From contig JADFUC010001213.1 of NCBI GenBank assembly GCA_019722365.1, positions 186,001 to 250,000 of the forward strand: DNA of 64,000 nt. The letters run 5' to 3'. The position numbers and the translations under genes are program-made. Positions 1 through 11,240 of the stretch are shown in pieces. The notes beneath the pieces were generated by a model, which was given only the letters and a program-made list of their open reading frames with translations, was not told the origin of the DNA and did no database searches. How positions within the stretch are numbered: the first letter of the stretch is position 1; every line of letters begins with the position of its first letter. Source of the stretch: Lithospermum erythrorhizon (Eukaryota > Streptophyta > Magnoliopsida > Boraginales > Boraginaceae).

Positions 1-1628
1 AAGCTTTTTGCACATTTTCCTACGCATATCTAGAGCGAGACATCTTTATATAAAAGTGGGCGTGAACAAGCATCCAACCATGTCGAGTTCCATCCCAGTT
101 TTAGTATCCAAAACTTGGACACCTGAGTTGTGGCTAAATTGACTATTTTTCTTAAATGCTTTTACTTTTTGAAATTAAATTCAACCGAGATATCGTAGCG
201 CGTTTCTAATCGATCCAACTATAGGCTTGATTATTTCCAAGACCATCTTGAACAACAAGTTCAATATATGTAACGCCTCCCGTAAAACTTACCACCGAGG
301 GTAGATTTCTCATTGCTAAAATGGGCCTTTAACTTTAGCAATGCAATTATCATTGGCGAGAAGCATTATCCAACGAGAAATGGATACAACTTTTTCCACG
401 ATGTGCCAATCATCCATAACCTGAAAGCAATTCTCATGATAACCTCTCGAGAATGAGGTGGAGAACATTAGTAAATGACAAGACTCTTTGTTGAGTTGCA
501 TTTTGGAATCGATAAAATGACGATATGATCATATATCGATCCTTTGTCCCCAGACCACCAGTGGTGGTCAAACGCCATCCTAATAACCCAAAGACATAGA
601 TTTTCATTTTAACTTTCTGCGTCGTCATAAAAAGTCTCCTGATCACTCTTCAAAGTGTGTACAGTTATCCTTTGATTCCAAGGATATATTTCTTTAAGCT
701 TTATTAAAAGATAATTTCGCCCATCTTAAAAGGAAATAAATGACCTAAAACCATATGAGCAGAAGCTAGTTCTCTAACTTTAGCATGATTGTATTGCCAC
801 GTAGCCAAGTTAGAAGAACCTTGTAACTTGCATCGCAAGATTAAGCTTAGATTTGGCAGAGGAATTTTCTCACCTCGAACTAGGATTCGACTTCCTCTCA
901 GCGCTTGATTACGTAAGTGTTTTGCATTTGAAGTGCTTTTATACTTCCTCGTAAATGACGTACATGGTTGCGCGCCATTTCACACTTCCATTTTTCTTGT
1001 ACCGTCTGGTAGACTATAATCTCCATTTCGTATGGACAATGGAATTTTTTGACCGGACACACTTTACCGTAAACTCCGGTAGTGATCGGCCCGGCGGTTT
1101 ACCCGCTGACACTTTCAGCTGTTATATTGATATCATTCAACTCCCAATAACCTCTACATTCCCCAGTAGTCTCGGCATCAACAATGAGTACCAATTTGAT
1201 AGAATCTAGTATGAATTTTATTTGATAAACACCAAATTCGTACATCCCCGGATCCCACCAATGATATAAATTAATCTAAAACACACCAATTAACAATTAT
1301 GAATAACAGAGCACTTACAGTGATGCCAGTGAAAGTCTATCAACAAATTCTTTCACGAAGCCTCCTTTGAATTCCATCGTTGAGCACTTGATGCTGGTGC
1401 CTCTAGTTAGTTACGCGCAGAGAGAGGTTGAATCCCTCGTTTGTGTTCTGGCCCCAGAACATGGGTTGATTTGGATGAAAATCAAGAGAATTTTCAATTC
1501 TTCCGCAGTATTTTTAGAGCGTATAGATGAGGCTTTTGTTTTCTTCCGTTTAAATGAAAACATGTTCAAGCCTGTAGGTTTGATTATATGTCCAAACACA
1601 AAAGCTGACGAATAGTTAATGAGCCGAC
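1..1628. other. Intergenic or eroded repeat, no gene
   Basis: No convincing gene is visible. Short open frames exist on both strands, but none has a recognisable domain, and their composition resembles decayed retroelement DNA. The first six bases are a HindIII site (AAGCTT), which may only reflect how the clone was cut. Confidence 0.4.
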
Positions 1629-2230
1629 TGTTAGAATTTAACTAAACGTTAAGTAAAATCAAATACTTAACAAAGTTGTTAATAGTAACTAACAAGTTAC
1701 TAACGAACTTCGACTAATATCGAATTAATTCAATTGACTAATTAATTAATTCGGGTTCATCCATTCTATTTTACATTATCGATGTAAAAATCCCAGTGAG
1801 AATATTCGTTGAGATTAAAATCAACTCTCAATTTAGCAAATGTAGTTTAATTTCATACATGAAATATAATCCAATAAACATATAATGCGTGATAACCAAA
1901 CTCGAGATAATAATAAGTTGTATAATATTGACCAATTCTTATTATTATAACGATTAATAAGTAGATCTAGCAATCGCTTCATAACCCTTAAATTATCATG
2001 AGAGCCACAATGGCCATATCAATTGCTAAAGGTGAAACAGCTAGTTCCGATGTCGCATTTAACCAGCGGGCAAAATGAATTGATACCTGATTAATACATG
2101 ACGGGCATAATAAAAAGGAATCAGTGCATTTGATTTCAGCTTGTCAGCATATCATATTAAATCCATGGTAGGAGTAATTGAAGAATCTTGAAAAGACATA
2201 TTAATTACCACTTTATCGAAACATTATCAA
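1629..2230. repeat. Possible LTR fragment
   Basis: The block opens with TGTTAGAATTTAAC, a typical start for a plant LTR, and continues as AT-rich DNA with short inverted TTAATTAATT-type stretches. I could not find a matching second copy, a primer-binding site or a clear CA end. The assignment rests on the start motif and texture alone. It could equally be ordinary intergenic sequence. Confidence 0.2.
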
Positions 2231-3814
2231 TTACAAACTAATACGATTACCATCTGACACATTATTAATTACAAATTTATAATAAGAACCAACTTCAATA
2301 TGTAAAAAGCCGACTTCATCTTTATTTAAGCATTTGAACACTGATAGTAGCACTGTCAATTTAATGAGACAATATTTTGAGAAAGTGATGTATTGTTGCG
2401 TTAAGGAAAGTAACCCGGTATTATTGTTGCGTACTTGAATTTCAACGTTGAACATGATAGAACAACATATCGCTTAAATCTTGTATTATTGTTGCATTAA
2501 CTCTGGATTACAATACAAAAAATAAATGAAAATAAACTAATTAAAACATGTTTAACAATTCGAAAGTATAAAAAATAATTAAACCTAATACAAAAAAAAA
2601 TCGAAAATACAAAAAAAAAACAATTCGAAAATAATAAATTAATAACACAAAAATCAAATAACAATTCGTAAACTATGTATGAAAATCAAACTCATTTACA
2701 TGAATTAAAACTAATTAAACCAAGAGAATCAAACATATTTCCAATTTTAAAAATTAAAGGAGAAAACTAACTATTAATAGTGAGAGGATGGGGATATTGG
2801 TCTCGCCCGTTGGAGCCGGAGGAAAGAGGCGAGTCGGCCCGAGAAATATGGTGGCCCAGGCAATTTCTTAAATAATCTTGTTGAGGCTTTGACTTCCAAT
2901 TGATGGATTCGGTTTGTTTATGTAGGTTTTTTATTTGTTATTTGTTGTGCTATTTTTAGAATGCTCGGATCGGTTTTCGGGGTCTTAGGTCAGGATCAGA
3001 TTCAGACTCTAGGATCGAATCTTGGATCTGGGACGGATCAGTCTCCATTTTCGGATGAATGTGTGAGGCAGAGATCGATCGGTAGGTTGGGTGCAGTCTC
3101 GGATCGCAGAGTGTAGGCATTGTATGCGCCGCTTAAAAACTAATACATGGCTAAGTCATGGCAATGGGGGGTAATACAACTCAATTAGTGTGTTTTTTGT
3201 GTGACAAGGAGGTATCTGCTATATGGAGAAAACATACAATGCATTTGTGCCATTATCATAGACCTCAACAATGGGACAAGGAATTAAAGGAAATACAATG
3301 GTGACAACCGGCAGGCCTGAGAAAGAGTCTTAGGAGCATATTCAATAGGTTGTGCTTTACTTGTGCAGTCTATCATATTCGAAAAGAAACACATGATGAG
3401 AGTTTTTAATGACAAAATGATACTATCGATAATTTGAGATGAGATGTGTATATGGTATTAAGAGTAGGCCCATAAGCGAGACGGCTTAGAGTAGAAGGAT
3501 TCGAGTTGGGTTGAGCAGGATGAAGCGAATAGGAAAAATCGTGGTTCGATTAGATTGAAAGTTTGAAGTTTGAGGTTCGGCTAGGAAAATTCAGATTTTA
3601 ATGATAAAATGAAAAAATAAAAAAATATGAAAATTTATATGATTTAGAAACAGGCAAGGCAATATTCTCGAGCTTATTTCACAATAAAATACAAAGAGGA
3701 ATTGAAGAATGAATGTGGAAACAACTAAACCAAAATGAAACAAATACCATGCAAATCATCTTGAATGACAAAACCATCTTCTCTAACAAATAACATGATA
3801 AATTATTTCCATCC
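2231..3814. other. AT-rich intergenic, no gene
   Basis: A-rich stretches dominate 2500-2760, and a more GC-balanced segment lies around 2790-3120. No open frame has a recognisable product. The last part, 3600-3814, is the region downstream of the minus-strand ARM-repeat gene and probably holds its 3' UTR. Confidence 0.5.
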
Positions 3815-4738
3815 TCACAAGTATTGATCATGTTGATTGCTTGCTTTACTTCCAGCCTCCATCATCTTATTCATGAGCAACGCCGCCTTTTGTCTTGCTC
3901 TTCCTGAACCCCTAACAGAAAGATCAGCAACAACTGACAAAAATTCATTAATCCTCAAAGCCTCAAACAAACACTCTTCATCTGCATCAAACAATCGAAG
4001 AAGAATCTCAGCTGCACCTTCCTTACTAAACATGGACCTCCCCTTCAACACCTCCAGCATTTTCTTGATAATCTCATCATGTATACTCAACAACGCAACC
4101 AACCCTTGTTCGAATCGTGCAATCGAACACAAGATGGCTAACGACGTGCCTGCAAGATCATCGCTATCAATGCTTTCCACCACCCCAAGAAGTACCTCAA
4201 CCACCCCAGATCGAACAGCCACAGTGCAGTTCCCATGGAACTGCACTAACTCGGCCAACGAGCTGAGTAAATGATGAGCAGCAGGAGAGCTACATTGCTC
4301 CGAAACAGATTTCACAAGAACCTCAACGGTGCCCGCCACGCCAAACTTGGATTTGTTCTTGTCCAACATAGCCAAGCTGCAAATTAAAGAAGCTGATAGT
4401 TTACTGGACTCTGTGGAACCAGGGGAGAGGATTACAGAGTTGAGGGACATGATATTCTCCATTGTTGCTAAAGGGTGTTTCAAATTCGGGTTCAACGAGA
4501 GATTGAAGAGGATAGAAAGTGCAAGATTTTGGATTGTTGGGGAAGATGATGATGATTTTGTGACCATAAAAAGGGTAAAAATAAGTTCATTTGTTTGGAC
4601 AACAAAGTTTCTGTTTTGTGGACTTACTTTTGTTAAGGAAACTAAATTCTGTAATGCCTTCGCTTGTTTTGTTTCTGATCTAGATTGAATTCCATCAAGG
4701 CAATCCATGATGGTATTTTGCAATGCTGTAGATGACAT
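3815..4738 (-). CDS. ARM-repeat protein without U-box (307 aa)
   Basis: An uninterrupted 307-residue frame. The open frame extends 14 codons further upstream, but its first codon there is TTG, so the ATG at 4738 (MSSTALQ) is the probable start. The protein is almost wholly alpha-helical and Leu/Ala-rich. It shows repeated armadillo-type helices such as QNLALSILFNLSLNP, SASLICSLAMLD and AGTSLAILCSIARFE, with Gly/Asn/Val turns between them. The C-terminus (GSGRARQKAALLMNKM) resembles the last repeat of plant U-box/ARM proteins, but no U-box is present. ARM domains bind partner proteins; in plants many act in ubiquitin signalling or defence. The gene is intronless and lies 0.9 kb downstream of a U-box/ARM ligase on the same strand. 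It could be a truncated relative of that class or an independent ARM-only protein. The function of this copy is not known. Confidence 0.75.
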   Translation of the reverse strand: MSSTALQNTIMDCLDGIQSRSETKQAKALQNLVSLTKVSPQNRNFVVQTNELIFTLFMVTKSSSSSPTIQNLALSILFNLSLNPNLKHPLATMENIMSLNSVILSPGSTESSKLSASLICSLAMLDKNKSKFGVAGTVEVLVKSVSEQCSSPAAHHLLSSLAELVQFHGNCTVAVRSGVVEVLLGVVESIDSDDLAGTSLAILCSIARFEQGLVALLSIHDEIIKKMLEVLKGRSMFSKEGAAEILLRLFDADEECLFEALRINEFLSVVADLSVRGSGRARQKAALLMNKMMEAGSKASNQHDQYL

Positions 4739-5630
4739 TTTAAGGATGTTTTTCAAGTAAAAGATTGTCTCAAAATACAATGATGCATAGTTGCATTCTA
4801 ATTGATATACATGTCCAGTATGATGTTTAATTTCTAGCTTTGGTTGGTCGGCATTACCAGAGTATTTTCGATAATAACAACGTTCATATTGGAGCTATCG
4901 ATAATTTTGGTTTATCTACAAATTTTGTTTTTCATGAAATTTAGTTTTCTTGTGCAAATTAAGATGTCCCTACTCCCTATTGGTTAAGTTTAAATTTTTG
5001 AAATTCCATTGTAGTCTCGATACTTTACTTACCTTTTACTCCGTAGTATTTCTTAGTTACGGTGTGCTTTTAGAGGGATTCATTACTTTGTTTCTACATT
5101 ATTGCTAACTGTTTCATGTTTAAATAATCGCTATATAATGAATGTGCTATACTGATAACATGTCCAGTATGTTTCGGAACCAGATTTTGCTATTAGGGGG
5201 TAATAAAAATTGCTAAGCTGGACAATTTGTTTTCTATAATTTCTTCAAAGTTTGGACAAACAAGGTAGATACTAGTTAAGATACATGTAAGTTAGAATCT
5301 GTATAAATCAGTGCGATGTCAAAATTTGAAAAGAATTTCAACTTTCCTTAAATTGCAATTTGTTTACCTTGATCATGTTTTTGAATCCAAAATTCTCCCT
5401 TGTAGTGTTGATCAACTAAACTTTTTAATGCTAAGTCGTCTAATTTGGATGAGAAAGGAAAAAAATGTAGAAGCAGCTAATTTGGTTCAATTGTGAAAAA
5501 ATGGTTCTTGGTTTATCTGAATTTTTAAGTTGTAAGAAAATCAATTTATGGAATACAACGAGACATACTTCAGTTTCTTTTATTTATCTTCAGATTGTTC
5601 TTGCTTTCTTATCATCCAACAATGTTATGA
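4739..5630. other. Spacer between the two ARM-protein genes
   Basis: AT-rich spacer holding the probable promoter of the ARM-only gene and the 3' UTR of the upstream PUB gene. No coding frame of note; the open frame at 5311-5496 (plus) has no recognisable features. Confidence 0.5.
5579..5584 (-). terminator. Candidate poly(A) signal of the PUB gene
   Basis: AATAAA on the minus strand (TTTATT as printed), about 50 bases past the stop codon of the U-box gene. The spacing is plausible for a near-upstream element, but plant poly(A) signals are degenerate, so this is only a candidate. Confidence 0.35.
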
Positions 5631-7670
5631 TTAAAGAGACTGAGAGCAGCATCTGTTTAGCAATCTGAGCACAGCATCAGCCTTTCGCCGAGCTTTGAGA
5701 GACCCATCAGCAGCCAAACTTTTAAGAGAAGGAATGCTTCTCGGGTTCATTAACAGTCTTCTTGCGACGTCCTCACCACCATCCTTGCAGAGGCCTACGA
5801 GTAAGGTTATTGAGTTCTCTTTTCCTTTCGAAGATCCAAATCTCAAGAGGTCAATCAGAAGTGGTACTAGAACCCGATTTTTCCTTATCTCTTCCAGACC
5901 TTCAGTGGACCCAGACAAAAGTGCTAGCACTGTTAGAGCATCATCAGTAATTCCTGCCTTGTCATCCATCAAAAGGTTAATAAGCAATGGAACAGCTCCA
6001 GCAACTACAACACGGGTTCTGTTGACGTTGTAAACAGAGAGATTAAAGAGTGCTGTTGCTGCATCTCGTTTCCCTGCTGAAGTTCCATCTCTTAGGAGGC
6101 CTACCAAACCTGATATGGCTCTAGGAAGGGCTCCAATTGATACTTTGTACTCATCAATTAATGACAAGCTGAAGACTGCTGCAGCTGCGTTCTCTCTAGA
6201 CTCCATTGTTTTCCCACATTGAAGGACCTCTACTATGTTTTCAATGGCACCAGCAGCCATTATTAACATTTTATTGTTTTCGTATATGGAAAGATTAAGC
6301 AATGTGGTCACTGCGTGTTCTTGGATCCTCGAGTCCTGGGAACTAAGCAAAGTTACTAGAAATGGAATGGCACCTGCCTCGGCTATAATTCTCCGGTTAT
6401 CCATTCCTGTTTTAGCAAGTAATCGAAGCTCATAAGCTGCCTGCCTTTGGATCTCGAATGACCCTGTTGCTAGTTTTCCTACCAAAAATTCTGCTGTCAT
6501 CTTGACAGCATCTGCAGCTGCTTTGGTTGTTGAAACGTGGTCTACTGCATTTTCGCTAGCCTTTCGTTTAGTGCTGCCTCTTTCTATATCCGGAGAAGAT
6601 GTAGATGTTCCCATAGTTGGGATATTTCTTTCTTGGCACCATTGCTGGATTAGACTTCTCAGTGCATAATTGGGGATGAGGGCCATGTGTATCAGCCGTT
6701 GCCCACTCTTAGGACATGTGTGATGGCCAGAATTTATCCACTGAGCAATTGAATGTCGCTCATATGTATGCCCAGAGGCTATAATAACTGGATCTTTCAT
6801 TAGGTCAAGAGAAATTGGACAACGGAATTCATCAGGGATATTGAGAGTCATTCCTTGGTATGAAGTTTGATCTTGATGATTATATGATGATCTTGACTGC
6901 TCATGGTTTTCACTACTTTCGGCATTTTGACTATCCCAGAAGATTGTGCTTTTGGATATTAAAAGCAATGAAATTAGATTCTTAATGTTTGAAACCACAA
7001 TGACTCCACCTGTACCCGCCTGCTTTCCGGCCTCTGCCTCGAGCTTTGAGATTTCTCCTTCATATTCGACTGGGTTATTCAAGCCAATGCTGTTTACAAT
7101 GTCTCTTAGTTTCTCAAGATCAGCAGCTTCCTGGAACTTCCCCTTCTCACTGTTGATAGTCATCATCTGGAGCAAGTCCTCTTTCCTCCTAACTTCTCGG
7201 GCATCAACGTACAATTCAGCCCTCTTCGCCTGCCTGTGGAGAAGTTCTACTTGCTCTTTCACATCTACTGTTAGATTGAGCAAACTCAGTGGTAAGATGT
7301 CAAGTGCCCCTCCCATTTCTTTACCAATTACGTAGAACTGTTGGGAAATGAGTTCCATCTGGAGAATGCTCCATAAGGCACTACCATCTATGCAATTCGT
7401 TGTCAGAACCTTCGCTCTTCTGATCACCGAGTAAAGCTCGTTTAGGCACAAGATTGAAGACGGTGGAAGTGTATTGCTCATCTCTTGCATCTCCTCAAAC
7501 AATGAGGAAAGAATCTTGATCCTCCGAACCATCGTAGAAATATTCTTCAGCTGCACAGGAGGAAAGTTCTCAATCGATGTTATTTCAGAACAAATGCTGA
7601 TAAGTGATTCAAGCAAAGTCCCTGCCGGAAGTAGCCCCGAGACTCCAAGAGGGGGTAAGGCTTCAACCAT
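5631..7670 (-). CDS. U-box/ARM-repeat E3 ubiquitin ligase (PUB10-15 type, 679 aa)
   Basis: A single 679-codon frame starting at the ATG at 7670 and ending TAA. It is built in the order typical of plant U-box (PUB) ligases: an N-terminal helical UND domain (about residues 10-245), a U-box (about 277-351, with PDEFRCPISLDLMKDPV, then GHTYER, and a C-terminal PNYALRSLI), a charged Ser/Thr-rich linker (355-385), and armadillo repeats (about 388-675, e.g. HAVTTLLNLSIYENNK and DAATALFNLSVYNVNR). The U-box recruits the E2 enzyme; the ARM repeats choose the substrate or a receptor-kinase partner. All hallmark U-box positions are present, so the protein is probably active. Length fits the PUB10-PUB15 group (about 610-680 residues). 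The coding sequence has no intron in the window, whereas I recall close relatives such as PUB13/14 being split. That could indicate the PUB15-like subgroup, but the exact member cannot be fixed without a tree. Likely cytosolic or nuclear. Confidence 0.93.
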   Translation of the reverse strand: MVEALPPLGVSGLLPAGTLLESLISICSEITSIENFPPVQLKNISTMVRRIKILSSLFEEMQEMSNTLPPSSILCLNELYSVIRRAKVLTTNCIDGSALWSILQMELISQQFYVIGKEMGGALDILPLSLLNLTVDVKEQVELLHRQAKRAELYVDAREVRRKEDLLQMMTINSEKGKFQEAADLEKLRDIVNSIGLNNPVEYEGEISKLEAEAGKQAGTGGVIVVSNIKNLISLLLISKSTIFWDSQNAESSENHEQSRSSYNHQDQTSYQGMTLNIPDEFRCPISLDLMKDPVIIASGHTYERHSIAQWINSGHHTCPKSGQRLIHMALIPNYALRSLIQQWCQERNIPTMGTSTSSPDIERGSTKRKASENAVDHVSTTKAAADAVKMTAEFLVGKLATGSFEIQRQAAYELRLLAKTGMDNRRIIAEAGAIPFLVTLLSSQDSRIQEHAVTTLLNLSIYENNKMLIMAAGAIENIVEVLQCGKTMESRENAAAAVFSLSLIDEYKVSIGALPRAISGLVGLLRDGTSAGKRDAATALFNLSVYNVNRTRVVVAGAVPLLINLLMDDKAGITDDALTVLALLSGSTEGLEEIRKNRVLVPLLIDLLRFGSSKGKENSITLLVGLCKDGGEDVARRLLMNPRSIPSLKSLAADGSLKARRKADAVLRLLNRCCSQSL

Positions 7671-9840
7671 ATTGTAACCTACAGTATTAATTTCTTCTCT
7701 TTGGCCAATGAATAGTGAATAATGACCAATGCTGTTTTAGATATCTAGATAACACCGAAAGACCAACATCATTCAATTTTTTAAAGACCCTTTTCTTTAT
7801 TTGAATGGTTTCTTGGCTCCATCTGTTTGTTCTGTTATGGTCTTGGTTATGGTCTTCAAATGCTGCCACTTGGAGGATGTACATAACTCTAAATGTGGTA
7901 TACATTTGAATGAGTCTTGTCAAATGCCTGCTTTTGGCTTTCAGTTGTTGTCAATATGAATTTTTATTTAGGCAATCACTATAATAAGTCTCTTTCCATC
8001 TGTTACTAGTATTAAACTTTATTCGCTTTCAATTACACTGGACTATAGCTCACTGTTTTATTTGTAGAAATCAGGCTGGCATCACTGTAAGAATGCTTTA
8101 TGATTCTTTATATGGCCATATGACAAAATGTGGATCAGAATCACAGCTCTTTGTAGTTATATTGATATAAACTAAGCCAGAAATCCATCATTTCCCTCAC
8201 ATCTCGTGCCTCCGTCATACAAACCTCGACATCACGAGAGGAATCGCATATAAACTAGTTTGTGTTTGGATTGAAAGAGTTAGATTTGGAGTGTAACTTA
8301 TATTTTTCTTTCACAAACAGATAGAAATTGTTACAAATTATCAAATATATAATTCAATATTTTTATTCTATAATTGGCCATCTAAAACGTTGACATTAAA
8401 CGATTAATCTTTTCTACCATGTGTGTAACATCTTCATCTCAAGCTCGGCAATATCCAAGCCCACTTCGCCGCTACAACTCGCTAAGTTGGGTTACAATTG
8501 CTTAACATAGCCAGAATTGGAATCGGAGATCGATTGTGAACTATGACTCTGTACAAATACTAGTAGGCTATGAACTCATTGGGGGTAGAAGTGGATTAAA
8601 ATGGGACTATGGGTTATGATGGATTAATCCTAAGTTAAGATTTGTCAACACAGTTATATGTAGAAACAAATTTGATACATTTCAACTAGAAATATCAAAT
8701 ATTTAGTTCGATACTTCCATCATACTCTTAGAAGAATTCTTCTCCATGTTATGTTATTTGTGTATATATTATTCTAGGTCATTTAGTCTGATTAATGTAT
8801 ATTCTCTTCTTTTTCATTCTTGGTTTAATCAAACATCTTGTGGACCGAAGAGCTGACCAAGTTTCTGAATGAGTATTATGTATATTATTCAATTCAGGTT
8901 CTGGATTATTTTGCTTGCATTGGAGTTTATATATTTTAGCACCAATGTTGGTCATTTGAGATTAAAACACTTCTACAAGAAATTGCGCAAAGACGAAGTA
9001 AACGTTCAACACGGTTTATATATTTATATACTCCGACTGAATTATGAATTTGGACTTTATTGCAAATAAATAAATTAAACCAACTTGAATCTGGCATGCA
9101 AACTACTATGTTGAAGTGTTGAACCTTGAAAGTTGCAAACTACTACGTTGAAGCATCGTCACCGCCACGTCAGATTTCATGGGCTTTGTCCAAGATGGTC
9201 ATGTTCCATGTTCCTATTTAGTATTTGAATAATTTTATATTTCGTGTTTGAACAATTTCATATTTAACGGTTATAGTTAACAATGGATAATGACCAACTT
9301 CCTACAATCTTACTTCATACATGTTTGATTTGTTAATGATCGTGTGTTGTTTATGTTACTGTTAAATTTACCTTCAATATATCATTGTATATAAAAATTA
9401 GTGGGATCTTTGCTAAGACCGGGGGTCTAGGGTTGGGCCGGGACCGAATATTATCTTAATGACGACTGCAGTGCTATTTAAAGGTTGGCCCACCCTGATT
9501 TATAATTTGTCTCTTTAGTTAAATTTAGATCAACATGATTTTGTATTTGTATTTTACCCACCATATTATAAACTTCTGGCTTCGTTCTAATGGGGATATT
9601 ATCAGGCCGACCCACTAAAAATTATGCATGTGTCTTTTGCAGCCATTTCTTACTAGGCCATAACTATTAGGCCTAGTTTGTTCGACCCACATGTGGAATA
9701 AAATCAAGCTGAAAGAGACAAGAAATCAAGAATATAAAATCTAGATGAATGAGTGAATTTGATTTACAATTTACAACCACATAGGAGATACAACCATTAA
9801 GGAGATTTTCCGGATCTTTAACATGATGGAAACGGAATAC
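7671..9840. other. PUB upstream region, no other gene
   Basis: AT-rich DNA upstream of the minus-strand PUB start, which must hold its promoter and 5' UTR. No long open frame with recognisable content occurs. A GC-richer patch near 9418-9450 and the following 9500-9700 bases have the texture of repeat DNA but match nothing I can name. Confidence 0.5.
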
Positions 9841-9929
9841 TAATTATTGTGTTTGTACTATAGATATATCCACTATCTTTGATAGAAGTACTATCGTAAG
9901 ATATATACATAATAAGAGTGTTTATGACA

Positions 9930-10055
9930 AGTGGTCTTTTATTTCATAATTGAAGATACTATACAAGACTCTTTCAGACTTAGCTAGAACTTAGAAAGAC
10001 TTAGGATCCAACTTAGAATAACTTTTCCTTACGCCATAGTCCCTATTTATAGTGT
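9930..10055 (-). promoter_or_regulatory. TATA box plus AATAAA, LTR- or pararetrovirus-like promoter
   Basis: On the minus strand a strong TATAAATAGGG (10051-10041) is followed about 100 bases downstream by AATAAA (9943-9938). This close pairing of promoter and poly(A) signal is typical of the R region of LTRs and of the pregenomic promoter of plant pararetroviruses. It lies just downstream, on the same strand, of the broken gag/coat-like coding region at 11.2-14.1 kb, so it probably belongs to that element. No direct-repeat partner was found. Confidence 0.4.
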
Positions 10056-10319
10056 ATTAATTAAGTAAGCTTACATCATACACGATACGTGGTTCATACG
10101 CAAGACGCACACACATCGAACTATAACAAATCCAGATTTACTAATCTCTTTACATGCTTAGTCATCATGCTACGTGTCTCGATACAATGATGAGCTACTG
10201 GCTACTATTACATGACTCATTTTATTATTAAAGCTTTGGGCTTCATCACACCTATATACATGGCAAACTATATAGACTACACTTGTCATTCTCCCCTTGT
10301 CTCCAAAAAGGAGCGATTT

Positions 10320-11240
10320 GCTTAGTCATGGAGTATGAATGGAGTGCCTGGTCCAAAGTCTGAAAGCAAGACCCGTGGAATGTTGTGTATCGGAATCGCC
10401 AAATGTATCTAATTTTGTCCTGCTTTGGAGGAAAATAATTCGAGCCTTGCTTCGATGACGCCTAAATTACTGAGCGGTAGATGTCGGGTCCAGAAGTGGT
10501 CTCTGCTTTCAATCAGAGCACAAATTCAAAGTTTTCGAGGCCATCTTTGCTTCAAACTCCTTTTGGATTTTCATGTCATGTACCTTCTTGAAAAATTTGT
10601 GGGTTTTGATTCTAAAAGGATATCTCATGCATATTTATGCTCATGTTTCCTTGTATATGTTCTCGCCACTGTGTCAGACGCAAAGCAGAGTCGCCCACTG
10701 TGGGAATACTTTGAATTTCTATCTGATTAATGAAAGTATTTGGCTAAGTATCTTAGTAAGAAATCAAGTAAATATGTAGTTTTAAGCAGACTTTAAATTT
10801 CAGATACTCATAATATAAGATAAGCATCTTTTGAGAATCTGTCAATAAAATCGTCATTCAGCTCAAATGTGGTTAGGAAGGGGTATTGTGGGTGGTATGG
10901 TAGATTTTTAATTATACCCCAATCTAAGAGTTGGATATAAAATTTAAGCAAGCCATATAACATGTATGAATTTTTGGCTCATGTTTTTTGACGTATGTCT
11001 TCGAGGCCAAGTGGACTATATATGGTTACTCATGGTAGATTTTTTTGGTAAAAAGTTATTAATGTAATCTATCGAGAAATTATTTTGGTATCTAAGGCCT
11101 TCGGATGTCGTGGATATTTCTTTTGAGAAAATGTAGATATCAAATCCAAGAGTAGGTAATTTATCGCGAGGCTGCACCCATGACTCTAGCCTCGACAAGA
11201 GGTTCGAAAATTTGAATATATACGGGTCAATAATGAAATA
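10320..11240 (-). other. Degenerate tail of the minus-strand retroelement
   Basis: Many stop codons in all frames. Scraps of minus-strand coding texture continue from the block above, but no protease, reverse transcriptase or RNase H motif could be read with confidence. This part of the element seems deleted or heavily mutated. Confidence 0.3.

Noticed and set aside
1..6. HindIII site as proof of a cloning boundary
   Set aside because: A six-base match at the start could be chance; no vector sequence is present.
3837..4688. Plus-strand frames of 145 and 119 aa opposite the ARM gene
   Set aside because: Antisense shadows of the ARM-repeat coding sequence, with no domain of their own.
4739..4780. 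Fourteen-codon extension of the ARM protein
   Set aside because: Its first codon is TTG, not ATG; the next ATG at 4738 is the more natural start.
5695..7677. Several plus-strand frames across the PUB gene
   Set aside because: They run antisense to an intact, domain-complete PUB gene and show no independent homology.
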